A stretch of DNA of 64,000 nt, from the NCBI RefSeq assembly GCF_021442025.1, contig NZ_CP090446.1, positions 1,550,001-1,614,000 of the forward strand, written 5' to 3'. The translations under genes and the position numbers were made by a program. This DNA is from Sphingobacterium sp. SRCM116780. Lineage in GTDB: Bacteria > Bacteroidota > Bacteroidia > Sphingobacteriales > Sphingobacteriaceae. A model generated the notes under the pieces. That model ran no database searches. It saw only the letters and a program-made list of their open reading frames with translations, and was not told the origin of the DNA. Below, piece after piece: positions 43,625-51,857 of the stretch (position 1 is its first letter; every line of letters begins with the position of its first letter).

Positions 43625-45733
43625 ATGCAAAGTTTCCGTACAGAACTTGAAAACCCTGTGGTTGAACAAGAGATTATTGAATTAGAGAAGAAAATTAGAC
43701 TTTTTCAAGAAGGTAAAATTTCAGATGAAAAATTTCGTTCATTACGACTTGCAAGGGGAGTATATGGCCAACGCCAGCCCGGCGTACAGATGGTTCGTAT
43801 TAAATTGCCTTTTGGAAAAGCAACGTTTAAGCAAGTGCTAAAGATCTCCGATGTTTCGGATGAATATGCAATTCGCAATCTACATATCACGACAAGACAA
43901 GATATCCAAATTCACTTTGTAAGTTTGGATAGAACACCAGAATTATGGGCGAAATTAGCGGAAGATGATATCACACTACGTGAGGCTTGTGGTAATACGG
44001 TTCGGAATGTTACAGCCTCAGCAACGGCTGGTATAGATCCCAAAGAACCATTTGATGTTTCACCATATGCACAAGCTGTATTCGAATTCTGCTTAAGAAA
44101 TCCTATTTGTGCTGAAATGGGAAGAAAATTTAAAATGTCTTTCTCTTCATCTGATGATGATACCGCTTTCTCTTATATTCATGATCTTGGATTTATTCCT
44201 AAGATACAGATTGTTGATGGGCAAGAACAACGAGGTTTTAAAGTATTACTAGGAGGTGGGTTAGGATCACAACCTTTCTTAGCACACTTGGTACATGAGT
44301 TTTTACCGGAAGATCAATTAATTCCATTTGTGGAATCTTCATTACGTGTATTTGATCGCTATGGTGAACGTAATAATAGAAATAAAGCACGTTTTAAATA
44401 TTTAATTCAAAAATTAGGTATAGATGAAGTCATCAGATTAATTGGAGAAGAAAGAATAGCGAATAACGTAAAATCTTTTACAATAGATCGTCATACGATC
44501 GAACAACCAACTCCTCCAGATACCACAACTGTTCAGGATCTAGATTTAGATTCAGATTTAGATTTAGGATATCAGGTTTGGAAATCAACCAATACTTTTG
44601 AACAAAAGCAAAAGGGTTATTTTGGTGTTTTTGTAAAAGTATCTACGGGAGATTTACCGACAGCGAAAGCAAGAATTTTGGTTGCTGGATTAACAGGATT
44701 GGTTGCTGATGAAATTCGTTTCACTCAGAATCAAGGATTATTATTGAAATATGCTACTGAACAATCTTTACCACATATATTCAAACTACTAACAGAACTT
44801 GATTTAGCTTCTCCAGGATTTGAAAGCACTTCAGATGTCACAACTTGTCCAGGAACGGATACCTGTAATCTTGGTATTTCGAATAGTACAGAAATGGCAC
44901 GTGTGATTGAAAACTATATCCATGAGTTTTATGCAGATTTTGTCTATAACCGGGAATTGAAAATAAAAATATCGGGCTGTATGAATTCCTGCGGACAACA
45001 TGGCTTGGCTCATTTGGGATTTCATGGTAGTTCGGTAAAAGCAAATGGAAAAGTTGTTCCTGCAGCTCAAGTGATGATTGGTGGAGGAACTGTTGGGGAT
45101 GGAGTAGGTCGTGTTGCAGAGCGTATTATCAAGGTTCCTACAAAGAGAGTGCTTCATGTTGTTGACCTAGTGTTGACAGATTATAAAAAAAATGTACAAG
45201 AAAATGAGAATTTTCACGCTTATTATGATCGGCAAACAAAAAACTATTTCTACAATTTATTAAAACCATTAGCAGATTTAACAACATTATCTGATGATGA
45301 GTATATCGACTGGGGACATCAAGAAACCTTCGAAACAGCCATTGGTGTTGGGGAATGTGCTGGTGTGATGATTGATTTAGTTGCTACTTTAATCTACGAG
45401 GCTGAAGAAAAACTAGAATGGGCAATTTCTGCTTTTTCAGAAGAAAAATATGCAGATGCCATTTATCATACATACAGTACATTTGTGGGTTGTGCTAAAG
45501 CGTTATTATTAGACAAAGGTATAAATGTGAGTTCACAGCATGCTGTTATTCAAGAGTTTCAAACACAATTTGTGGAATCGGGTGAATTTGAATTCGAAAC
45601 ATCTTTTCCAGAATTGGTGTTGCAAATTAATAAAAATGAGCCATCTAAAGCATTTGCTGAATCTTATTTAGCGAAGTCAAAAGCATTTTTTGATGTCATT
45701 TATGAGCGCAAAAATTTAGTGAAAATTAATTAA
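43625..45733 (+). CDS. Sulfite reductase hemoprotein with C-terminal HEPN-like domain
   Basis: 702 residues. Residues 1-560 are a siroheme sulfite/nitrite reductase. The 4Fe-4S/siroheme Cys are C408-x5-C414 (TCPGTDTC) and C452-x3-C456 (GCMNSCG), with arginines in YAIRNLHITTRQDIQIHF. The last about 130 residues (from ETAIGVGECAGV) form a helical extension resembling a HEPN domain (EEKYADAIYHTYSTFVGCAKALLLDKG). It lacks the R-x4-6-H motif of HEPN ribonucleases, so a structural or regulatory role is likely. First gene of an operon with siroheme and sulfate-activation genes, which argues for sulfite as the substrate. Confidence 0.9.
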   Translation: MQSFRTELENPVVEQEIIELEKKIRLFQEGKISDEKFRSLRLARGVYGQRQPGVQMVRIKLPFGKATFKQVLKISDVSDEYAIRNLHITTRQDIQIHFVSLDRTPELWAKLAEDDITLREACGNTVRNVTASATAGIDPKEPFDVSPYAQAVFEFCLRNPICAEMGRKFKMSFSSSDDDTAFSYIHDLGFIPKIQIVDGQEQRGFKVLLGGGLGSQPFLAHLVHEFLPEDQLIPFVESSLRVFDRYGERNNRNKARFKYLIQKLGIDEVIRLIGEERIANNVKSFTIDRHTIEQPTPPDTTTVQDLDLDSDLDLGYQVWKSTNTFEQKQKGYFGVFVKVSTGDLPTAKARILVAGLTGLVADEIRFTQNQGLLLKYATEQSLPHIFKLLTELDLASPGFESTSDVTTCPGTDTCNLGISNSTEMARVIENYIHEFYADFVYNRELKIKISGCMNSCGQHGLAHLGFHGSSVKANGKVVPAAQVMIGGGTVGDGVGRVAERIIKVPTKRVLHVVDLVLTDYKKNVQENENFHAYYDRQTKNYFYNLLKPLADLTTLSDDEYIDWGHQETFETAIGVGECAGVMIDLVATLIYEAEEKLEWAISAFSEEKYADAIYHTYSTFVGCAKALLLDKGINVSSQHAVIQEFQTQFVESGEFEFETSFPELVLQINKNEPSKAFAESYLAKSKAFFDVIYERKNLVKIN

Positions 45734-45748
45734 TGAGAGGGGTAGAAG

Positions 45749-46507
45749 ATGAATATTAAACCAAAAGTTACCTTAGTCGGAGCAGGTCCTGGAGATCCTG
45801 AATTAATCAGTTTAAAAGGAATAAAAGCGATTAAAGCTGCTGATGTGATTTTATACGACGCATTAGTCGATGAAAGTTTATTGGAGTACGCAAACGAAAA
45901 ATGTACTAAAATATATGTCGGTAAACGTGCAGAACAATTATCGACATCACAGGATCAAATCAATCAATTGTTGGTGGATTATGCATTAACGCATGGTCAT
46001 ATTGTTCGATTAAAAGGGGGTGATCCTTTTGTATTTGGACGTGGTGGAGAAGAATTAGATTTTGTTCATCAATTTAATATCGAAACAGCAGTTGTTCCTG
46101 GAATTTCTTCAAGCATTGGTTTAACGGGTATTCAGCAAATTCCATTGACTTATAGAGGTATAAGTGAAAGTTTTTGGGTAATAACTGGTTCAACTACAGC
46201 TGGAAAACTATCCCAAGATTTATATACTGCAGTACAGACAAATGCAACAGTAGTTGTACTGATGGGTTTTGGAAAATTGACAGAAATTGTTGAATTGTAT
46301 CAACAACGTGGAAAAGGTAATCTTCCTATTGCATTGATTCAGAATGGATCATTACCGAATGAAAAAATCATTATGGGTACTATTGACGATATTTTGGATG
46401 AATCGCAAGAAAAGCGAGTAGGAGTGCCTGCCATCATTGTTTTAGGAGAAGTAGTCGCTAAACACCGTGATTTCAAAAATATAATTAAAAAATTTGCTAC
46501 AGCTTAA
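45749..46507 (+). CDS. cobA: Uroporphyrinogen-III C-methyltransferase
   Basis: 252 residues, SUMT family. Opens with VTLVGAGPGDPELISLKGIK and ADVILYDALVDESLLEYA, then the conserved IVRLKGGDPFVFGRGGEEL and VVPGISSSIGLTGIQQIPLTYRG blocks. It methylates uroporphyrinogen III twice, using S-adenosylmethionine, to give precorrin-2 for siroheme. It is 15 bases after the sulfite reductase gene and ends immediately before the dehydrogenase gene. Siroheme is the cofactor of that reductase, so the order makes biochemical sense. Confidence 0.95.
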   Translation: MNIKPKVTLVGAGPGDPELISLKGIKAIKAADVILYDALVDESLLEYANEKCTKIYVGKRAEQLSTSQDQINQLLVDYALTHGHIVRLKGGDPFVFGRGGEELDFVHQFNIETAVVPGISSSIGLTGIQQIPLTYRGISESFWVITGSTTAGKLSQDLYTAVQTNATVVVLMGFGKLTEIVELYQQRGKGNLPIALIQNGSLPNEKIIMGTIDDILDESQEKRVGVPAIIVLGEVVAKHRDFKNIIKKFATA

Positions 46508-47092
46508 ATGAATACACTATTTCCAATTTTTTTAAAACCAGATCAAATTCAAATCCTATTAGTAGGAGGTGGACCTGTTGGATTAGAAAAATTTCAAGCA
46601 GTCATTCAAAACAATGAAAAAGCGAAGATAACAGTTGTTGCAACGGAGATATGTCAAGAATTTAAAATTATATTAGCAGAATATAATCATATCGTTGTGG
46701 CAGAACGTGATTTTATAAATACGGATCTTGATAAGAAACATATTGTAATTTTAGCTACAAATAATGATCAACTTAATCAAAAGATAAGGACCCTAGCAAA
46801 CGAAAAATACATCTTATTGAATGCTGCTGACAAGCCTGGATTGTGTGATTTTTATCTCGGTTCTATTGTAAAAAAAGGAAATTTAAAGATAGCAATTTCT
46901 ACAAATGGAAAATCACCAACGATAGCAAAACGTGTAAAGGAATTTTTACAGGATATGCTTCCTGATGAAATTGATGAAACATTGCATCTCATGAGTCAAT
47001 TACGAGATCAGTTAAAAGGAGATTTTCAAGCTAAGGTATCAGCATTAAACGAACATACTAAATCATTGATTGACAACGATGGACACAAATAA
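46508..47092 (+). CDS. Precorrin-2 dehydrogenase/sirohydrochlorin ferrochelatase (CysG N-terminal/Met8p-like)
   Basis: 194 residues. NAD-binding N terminus LFPIFLKPDQIQILLVGGGPVGLEKFQ, then AADKPGLCDFYLGSIVKKGNLKIAISTNGKSPT, the characteristic block of the family. It oxidises precorrin-2 and inserts iron to finish siroheme. In enterobacteria this activity is fused to the methyltransferase as CysG; here the two are separate neighbouring genes with no gap. Its 3' end overlaps the cysH start by 14 bases. Confidence 0.92.
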   Translation: MNTLFPIFLKPDQIQILLVGGGPVGLEKFQAVIQNNEKAKITVVATEICQEFKIILAEYNHIVVAERDFINTDLDKKHIVILATNNDQLNQKIRTLANEKYILLNAADKPGLCDFYLGSIVKKGNLKIAISTNGKSPTIAKRVKEFLQDMLPDEIDETLHLMSQLRDQLKGDFQAKVSALNEHTKSLIDNDGHK

Positions 47093-47780
47093 AATCAAAG
47101 ATATTATACAAGGAAAGCAAGGTGTTGAACTCCTTCAAACCATTGCTCAAGCCTACCCATCTGAGGTTGTGTTTTCAACTTCATTCGGTATAGAAGATCA
47201 AATTATTACCTCTTGGATTGGTAAAAATAAATTGGATATTCAGATATTTACACTAGATACAGGACGATTATTTAAGGAAACGTATTCACTGTGGAGCAGG
47301 ACGATAGAGCGATATGAAGTCCAAATTTCTACTTTTTATCCAAATACGGAACAAATACAAGCGTTTATTTCTGAAAAAGGACCAAATGCCTTTTATGAAT
47401 CTGTAGACAATAGAAAAGCTTGTTGTCATATTCGTAAAATTGAACCATTACAAAGAGCGTTAAAAGGTGCGAAGATCTGGATAACGGGTATTCGAGCAGA
47501 ACAATCTCCAAATCGTCATGATATGAGTGATGTTGAATATGATGAAGTGAATAACATCATCAAAGTACATCCTTTATTTTATTGGAGTTTTGATCAAGTG
47601 AAAGCGTATGTTAGTAAAGAAAATATTCCTTACAATAGTCTACACGACAAAGGTTTTCCAAGTATAGGATGCGAACCTTGTACACGCGCAGTACGTGAAG
47701 GAGAAGATTTTCGTTCCGGACGTTGGTGGTGGGAAGATCAAAGTAAAAAGGAGTGTGGGTTACATGTGACAACAAAATAA
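47079..47780 (+). CDS. cysH: Adenylyl-sulfate (APS) reductase
   Basis: 233 residues from the ATG at 47079; a TTG three codons upstream is less likely. The Fe-S cluster Cys motif is complete: C115-C116 (ACCHIRKI) and C198-x2-C201 (GCEPCTR), with the catalytic C226 in KKECGLH. This Cys set marks the APS reductases of plant and Bacillus type, so APS is reduced directly. That fits the absence of an APS kinase (CysC) from the operon. It overlaps the preceding siroheme gene and is 10 bases before cysD. Confidence 0.93.
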   Translation: MDTNKIKDIIQGKQGVELLQTIAQAYPSEVVFSTSFGIEDQIITSWIGKNKLDIQIFTLDTGRLFKETYSLWSRTIERYEVQISTFYPNTEQIQAFISEKGPNAFYESVDNRKACCHIRKIEPLQRALKGAKIWITGIRAEQSPNRHDMSDVEYDEVNNIIKVHPLFYWSFDQVKAYVSKENIPYNSLHDKGFPSIGCEPCTRAVREGEDFRSGRWWWEDQSKKECGLHVTTK

Positions 47781-47790
47781 AAAGAATTAA

Positions 47791-48681
47791 ATGGATTATT
47801 TAGATCAATTAGAAGCAGAATCTATCTATATATTACGTGAGGTGGCTGGACAATTTGAAAACCCAGCATTACTATTTTCAGGGGGAAAAGATTCCATAAC
47901 GTTAGTTCACTTAGCTTTAAAAGCATTTAGACCTGGAAAATTTCCTTTCCCGTTAGTTCACATTGATACAGGGCATAATTTCTCAGAGACCATCGAATAT
48001 CGTGATTGGTTAATTGGAGAAATTGGAGAAAAACTAATTATTGGTAATGTTCAAGAAAGTATTGATACAGGAAAGGTTGTAGAACAAAAAGGCAAAAATG
48101 CGAGTAGAAATGCGTTGCAAACAGTAACGTTATTGGATACGATCGCAAAGTATGGATTTGACGCTTGCATAGGTGGAGCACGTCGTGATGAAGAAAAAGC
48201 AAGAGCAAAAGAACGTATTTTCTCTGTTCGTGATGAATTCGGACAGTGGGATCCTAAACGTCAACGACCAGAATTGTGGAATATCTTCAATGGTAAGATA
48301 CATAAAGGAGAAAATGTACGTGTGTTTCCAATTTCAAACTGGACAGAATTAGATGTGTGGAATTATATCAAACGTGAAAAAATCAAACTTCCGTCCATAT
48401 ATTTCAGTCATGAACGGGAAGTTATTACGCGCAATGGTCAACTGATGGCCGCTTCTCCATTTTTAAATATGGATGAAGAGGATATTGTAGAAACAAAATC
48501 AGTACGTTTTCGTACTGTAGGTGATATGACTTGTACTGCCGCAGTAGATTCTATTGCAACAGAATTAGATGATATTATTTCTGAAATTAAAGCTTCAACG
48601 GTGAGTGAACGAGGTGCCCGTATGGATGATAAAGTATCTGAAGCTGCTATGGAAGAGCGTAAAAAACAAGGTTATTTCTAA
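47791..48681 (+). CDS. cysD: Sulfate adenylyltransferase subunit 2
   Basis: 296 residues. PP-loop ATP pyrophosphatase motif SGGKDSITLVHLALKAF, then FPLVHIDTGHNFSETIEYRD, CIGGARRDEEKARAKERIFS and the C-terminal VRFRTVGDMTCTAAVDSIA. With CysN it forms ATP sulfurylase, which activates sulfate to APS at the cost of GTP hydrolysis. It is followed by cysN after 29 bases. Confidence 0.97.
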   Translation: MDYLDQLEAESIYILREVAGQFENPALLFSGGKDSITLVHLALKAFRPGKFPFPLVHIDTGHNFSETIEYRDWLIGEIGEKLIIGNVQESIDTGKVVEQKGKNASRNALQTVTLLDTIAKYGFDACIGGARRDEEKARAKERIFSVRDEFGQWDPKRQRPELWNIFNGKIHKGENVRVFPISNWTELDVWNYIKREKIKLPSIYFSHEREVITRNGQLMAASPFLNMDEEDIVETKSVRFRTVGDMTCTAAVDSIATELDDIISEIKASTVSERGARMDDKVSEAAMEERKKQGYF

Positions 48682-48710
48682 TTCTATTTATTCAATCCAA
48701 TCGATTTAAC

Positions 48711-49955
48711 ATGAATATATTAAAATTTATAACGGCAGGATCTGTTGACGATGGCAAAAGCACATTGATCGGTCGTCTATTATATGATACTGATTCCATC
48801 TTAGATGATCAACTAGATGCAATAAAAAAAGCAAACCGCAAAAATAATGATGGTACTGTAGATTTAGCGATTTTAACAGATGGTCTAAAAGCGGAGCGTG
48901 AGCAAGGTATTACCATTGATGTTGCCTACAAATACTTTCAAACAGATAATCGTAAGTTCATTGTGGCGGATGCACCTGGTCATATTCAATATACAAGAAA
49001 TATGATTACTGGCGCTTCTAACTCCGACTTAATCATCATTTTAGTTGATGCACGTAAAGGTGTTATTGAACAAACTAAACGTCACTCTTTCTTAGCTAAA
49101 TTACTTTCCTTAAAGAAAGTATTAGTTTGTATCAATAAAATGGATATGGTCGATTACAGTCAGGAAGCATATGAGTCTATTAAACAAGAATTTCAATTCT
49201 TAGCCGAAAAATTGAAGTTACAACAAGTTGATTTCATTCCTGTTTCAGCCTTAAAAGGCGATAATATTGTCTACGAATCCAAACATATGCCTTGGTATCA
49301 AGGACCTTCTTTATTATCTTATTTAGAAACAGTAGAAATTGATGACGACGCTGAACAATCATGGAGATTCCCGGTACAATGGATTGTACGCCCACAGACA
49401 GAGGAATTACACGACTATCGTGGATATGCTGGTCAGGTAGTTGGAAATGGTTTAAGAGTAGGGGAAGAGGTCGTTATTTTACCATCAGAAGCAAGAAGCA
49501 AAATAGAGTCTATAGAGTTTGCTGGAGAAAATTTACAAACTGCAGAAAGTGGGAAATCAATTATTATTCATCTGGCTGATGATGTAGATATTAGCCGAGG
49601 TGATTTAATTATCAGCGCAAATAACAGCTCATTATTGGAACGTAATTTTGAAGCCAATATCTGTTGGTTTGACAACAAACCTTTGGATACTACCCAGATT
49701 TATTTACTTCAGAACTTTAGTCGCACAACAAAAGTTAAAATCAATGAAATCATCCATAAAGTAGATATTAACACACACGAATATATCTACGAAGAAGATA
49801 TTAAATTGAATGATATTGGACGTGTTTCTATTAAAGCAGCGAACGAGATTCCATTTGATTTATACAATAATAATCCTGCAACTGGTCGAGGAATCATTAT
49901 TGATCCAAGAACGAATCTTACTGTAGGTGCATTTATGATCGAAAGTGTTGCATAG
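48711..49955 (+). CDS. cysN: Sulfate adenylyltransferase subunit 1 (GTPase)
   Basis: 414 residues, EF-Tu-like GTPase. P-loop GSVDDGKSTLIGRLLYDT, G2/G3 segments GITIDVAYKYF and VADAPGHIQYTRNMITGAS, and NKMD (CINKMDMVDYS). Two beta-barrel domains follow. The protein ends after them, with no C-terminal APS kinase fusion. It drives the CysD reaction. Last gene of the operon, with a terminator directly behind. Confidence 0.96.
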   Translation: MNILKFITAGSVDDGKSTLIGRLLYDTDSILDDQLDAIKKANRKNNDGTVDLAILTDGLKAEREQGITIDVAYKYFQTDNRKFIVADAPGHIQYTRNMITGASNSDLIIILVDARKGVIEQTKRHSFLAKLLSLKKVLVCINKMDMVDYSQEAYESIKQEFQFLAEKLKLQQVDFIPVSALKGDNIVYESKHMPWYQGPSLLSYLETVEIDDDAEQSWRFPVQWIVRPQTEELHDYRGYAGQVVGNGLRVGEEVVILPSEARSKIESIEFAGENLQTAESGKSIIIHLADDVDISRGDLIISANNSSLLERNFEANICWFDNKPLDTTQIYLLQNFSRTTKVKINEIIHKVDINTHEYIYEEDIKLNDIGRVSIKAANEIPFDLYNNNPATGRGIIIDPRTNLTVGAFMIESVA

Positions 49956-49981
49956 CAAAAAGATCTAGCTCAAATACAAAT

Positions 49982-50024
49982 AAAAAATACCTCAAAAAGC
50001 TAAACACTTTTTGAGGTATTTTTT
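49982..50024. terminator. Terminator of the sulfate assimilation operon
   Basis: Perfect 18-bp stem (49982-49999 with 50007-50024), core TACCTCAAAAAG, loop of 7 bases, and A/T tails at both sides. It begins 26 bases past the cysN stop. Confidence 0.88.
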
Positions 50025-50404
50025 ATTCTGGACAGAAAACAAAAATAAGATGATCAATTTAAACTTAATTTGATCCTTAAGATAATTATTAAAAGAAAAT
50101 TCTATAGGCAAACTTTCCTTATCATATCGCTCGTACAAATCACCGTTATAATTTTGCTATTATATATAAGGACTAAAACTTAGTAATAGGGTATCCTATA
50201 ATTTTTTATTTAACATAATATAAATTATACGACTTATTATATTCATTTATAAAAGCATATAGTTAGATCAATTTTACAATTAAAACAACGTATGTATGAA
50301 GGATGCAATAATGTCAGACCGCACGCACATGAGCTGTAAAATGATGACACCAACGCAAAGACATAGTCAGGAAATCACTAAAACAAGAAACGGTACAATT
50401 AGAC

Positions 50405-50477
50405 TGTAAGGATATATCCGTATATCTTTTTAAATTGTAAGGATTTAATCGTTTAACTATCCGAATGCTGTAAGGAT
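50405..50477. repeat. Three direct repeats of TGTAAGGAT
   Basis: Copies start at 50405, 50436 and 50469, with spacings of 31 and 33 bases, about three helical turns. They could be protein-binding iterons or mere remnants; no gene next to them explains them. Confidence 0.45.
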
Positions 50478-50526
50478 AATTCAGGATAAGACAACCTCTG
50501 TTCTGTAGTAGTCTTATTCGAACCTT

Positions 50527-50677
50527 CTTCGGACTTTCTTCTAACCAACTTCTAAGTTTCACTACACCTGGAGCGCTATTTCTCCGCTGTTGCACCGCCT
50601 TTTTCCCGATGAAGATGTGGTAAAAAGGCGGTGCAACAGCGGTATTTCTGTATTGGGAGTTAGAAGAAAGCCCGAAG
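50527..50677. repeat. Large nested inverted repeat (151 bp)
   Basis: Inner arms are 50584-50604 and 50622-50642, a perfect 21-bp inverted repeat (CCGCTGTTGCACCGCCTTTTT) around a 17-base loop. Outer arms are 50527-50545 and 50659-50677, 19 bp with one mismatch. The intervening parts are unequal (38 and 16 bases), so the two halves look like two diverged copies of one repeat facing each other. Both outward sides carry an AGAAGAAAG-CCGAAG phrase followed by GTT-rich sequence. No T-run, no transposase and no coding role visible. Confidence 0.7.
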
Positions 50678-50898
50678 TTGGTTAGGAGTTGGTATCGGTT
50701 TACTATTCAGTTTGTAACGAGTTTTTCAGCTTAAATGACGTTATTTTAAAATCGAAATCAGATTGTAGGAAAACTTATTTTTAGAAGTAATCTTGTGTTC
50801 GTAATCATAAATTTAAAACATCATTCTAATTTAAAATTTTGAATATCAGTCTTATATTTCGTAAATTTAGGTATCATTATACTTAAATCATAAGCGCT

Positions 50899-51429
50899 AT
50901 GAAAAAGTCAAAATGGATAATAGATTCTAGCCATTCCTCCGTACAGTTTCGCATTACTTATCTTGTAATTGCATCAATTAGAGGTTGTTTTAATGCGTTT
51001 CATGGCTTCGCTGAATGGGATGAGAATTTTCAAAATGCTGCAATAGAATTCAATATTGACGCCAACAGTATTAATACAAATGTGGAAGAAAGAGATAAAC
51101 ATCTTCGTTCAAAAGATTTCTTTGACACTGAACTTTACCCAACCATATCTTTTAAATCAACCAGTTTTAAAAAGATTAAAAATGAAAAGTTTAGATTAGA
51201 AGGTCATCTAACCATGCACGGGCACACAAAATTAGTCGAATTGATGGTTGAATACAATGGAAAAATAACAGATCAACAAGGATGTGAAAAGATTTCATTT
51301 GAAGTTACTGGAAAAGTAAGTCGTTGGGAATTTGATATGAAATACAACTCTGTATTGGAAGCAAATAGTTTATTGATTGATGAAGATATAGATATTACAA
51401 TAAATTTATTACTAGGCAAAGAACAATAA
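50899..51429 (+). CDS. YceI-family lipocalin-like protein
   Basis: 176 residues. The family pattern is clear: KWIIDSSHSSVQFRITYLVI at the start, FNAFHGFAEWDENFQNAAIE, then DKHLRSKDFFDTELYPTISF and GHLTMHGHTKLVELMVEY. YceI proteins bind polyisoprenoid-like lipids in a beta-barrel. No signal peptide is present, so unlike E. coli YceI this one is probably cytoplasmic. It is 41 bases upstream of the HopJ-like gene, and the two may be co-transcribed. Confidence 0.88.
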   Translation: MKKSKWIIDSSHSSVQFRITYLVIASIRGCFNAFHGFAEWDENFQNAAIEFNIDANSINTNVEERDKHLRSKDFFDTELYPTISFKSTSFKKIKNEKFRLEGHLTMHGHTKLVELMVEYNGKITDQQGCEKISFEVTGKVSRWEFDMKYNSVLEANSLLIDEDIDITINLLLGKEQ

Positions 51430-51470
51430 AATTGTTATTTTGCGTAGCAATATCAACTATTTTCATTGTA

Positions 51471-51803
51471 ATGACACAAAAACTTTTAACAAAATTAAAG
51501 AAACAAGAAATTAACTTTTCTGATGTACTCAATCATATAGAATCACAGTACGACCACACTCCCACTGCTTTTAAAAATGGTGATCAATCTAATTTAGCAA
51601 CAGAAAATCAAGGAAGCGCAAAGGTTCTCGCTTTTGCTAAGTTGAATAATTTAGATCAAGATCAAACATTATCCTTATTTGCAGAGCATTATGAGTCTGT
51701 TCTAAATGATCCTGAAGGCAATAATCATCAGAATATTCGTCAATTTATGGCTAATGGATGGAATTCTGTATCGTTTGATGGCGATGTTTTGACAAAAAAA
51801 TAA
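51471..51803 (+). CDS. HopJ-type III effector-like protein
   Basis: 110 residues from the ATG at 51471; the open frame begins 39 bases earlier at a TTG, but that part is not conserved-looking. The family pattern is ISFSDVLNHIESQYDHTPTAFKNG-like at the N terminus, then NQGSAKVLAFAKLNNLDQDQTLSLFAEHY and NIRQFMANGWNSVSFDG. HopJ is named from a Pseudomonas effector, but homologues occur widely in bacteria without type III secretion, so the name should not be taken as function. Confidence 0.85.
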   Translation: MTQKLLTKLKKQEINFSDVLNHIESQYDHTPTAFKNGDQSNLATENQGSAKVLAFAKLNNLDQDQTLSLFAEHYESVLNDPEGNNHQNIRQFMANGWNSVSFDGDVLTKK

Positions 51804-51806
51804 AAA

Positions 51807-51854
51807 TTTCATTAGAGAAGCTGTTCTGTAAATAAAACAGCTTCTCTAATGAAA
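51807..51854. terminator. Bidirectional terminator, 19-bp perfect stem
   Basis: Arms 51807-51825 and 51836-51854 are perfect complements (core TAGAGAAGCTG), loop of 10 bases. It lies between the convergent HopJ-like gene and the metal efflux operon, 3 bases past one stop and 3 before the other. Confidence 0.82.
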
Positions 51855-51857
51855 CGA

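Larger units (their letters stand above)
50025..50898. other. 874-base gene-poor region with repeats
   Basis: No convincing gene. It holds three TGTAAGGAT direct repeats, a large nested inverted repeat, and an open stretch of 93 codons on the minus strand (50314-50595) that I do not trust as a gene, because it begins inside the palindrome. The base composition of the palindrome is richer in G+C than its neighbours, which fits inserted DNA. Confidence 0.45.

Noticed and set aside
50314..50595. 93-codon open frame on the minus strand in the 50-kb gap
   Set aside because: It starts inside the large palindrome, has no ribosome-binding context or recognisable domain, and reads through the direct repeats.
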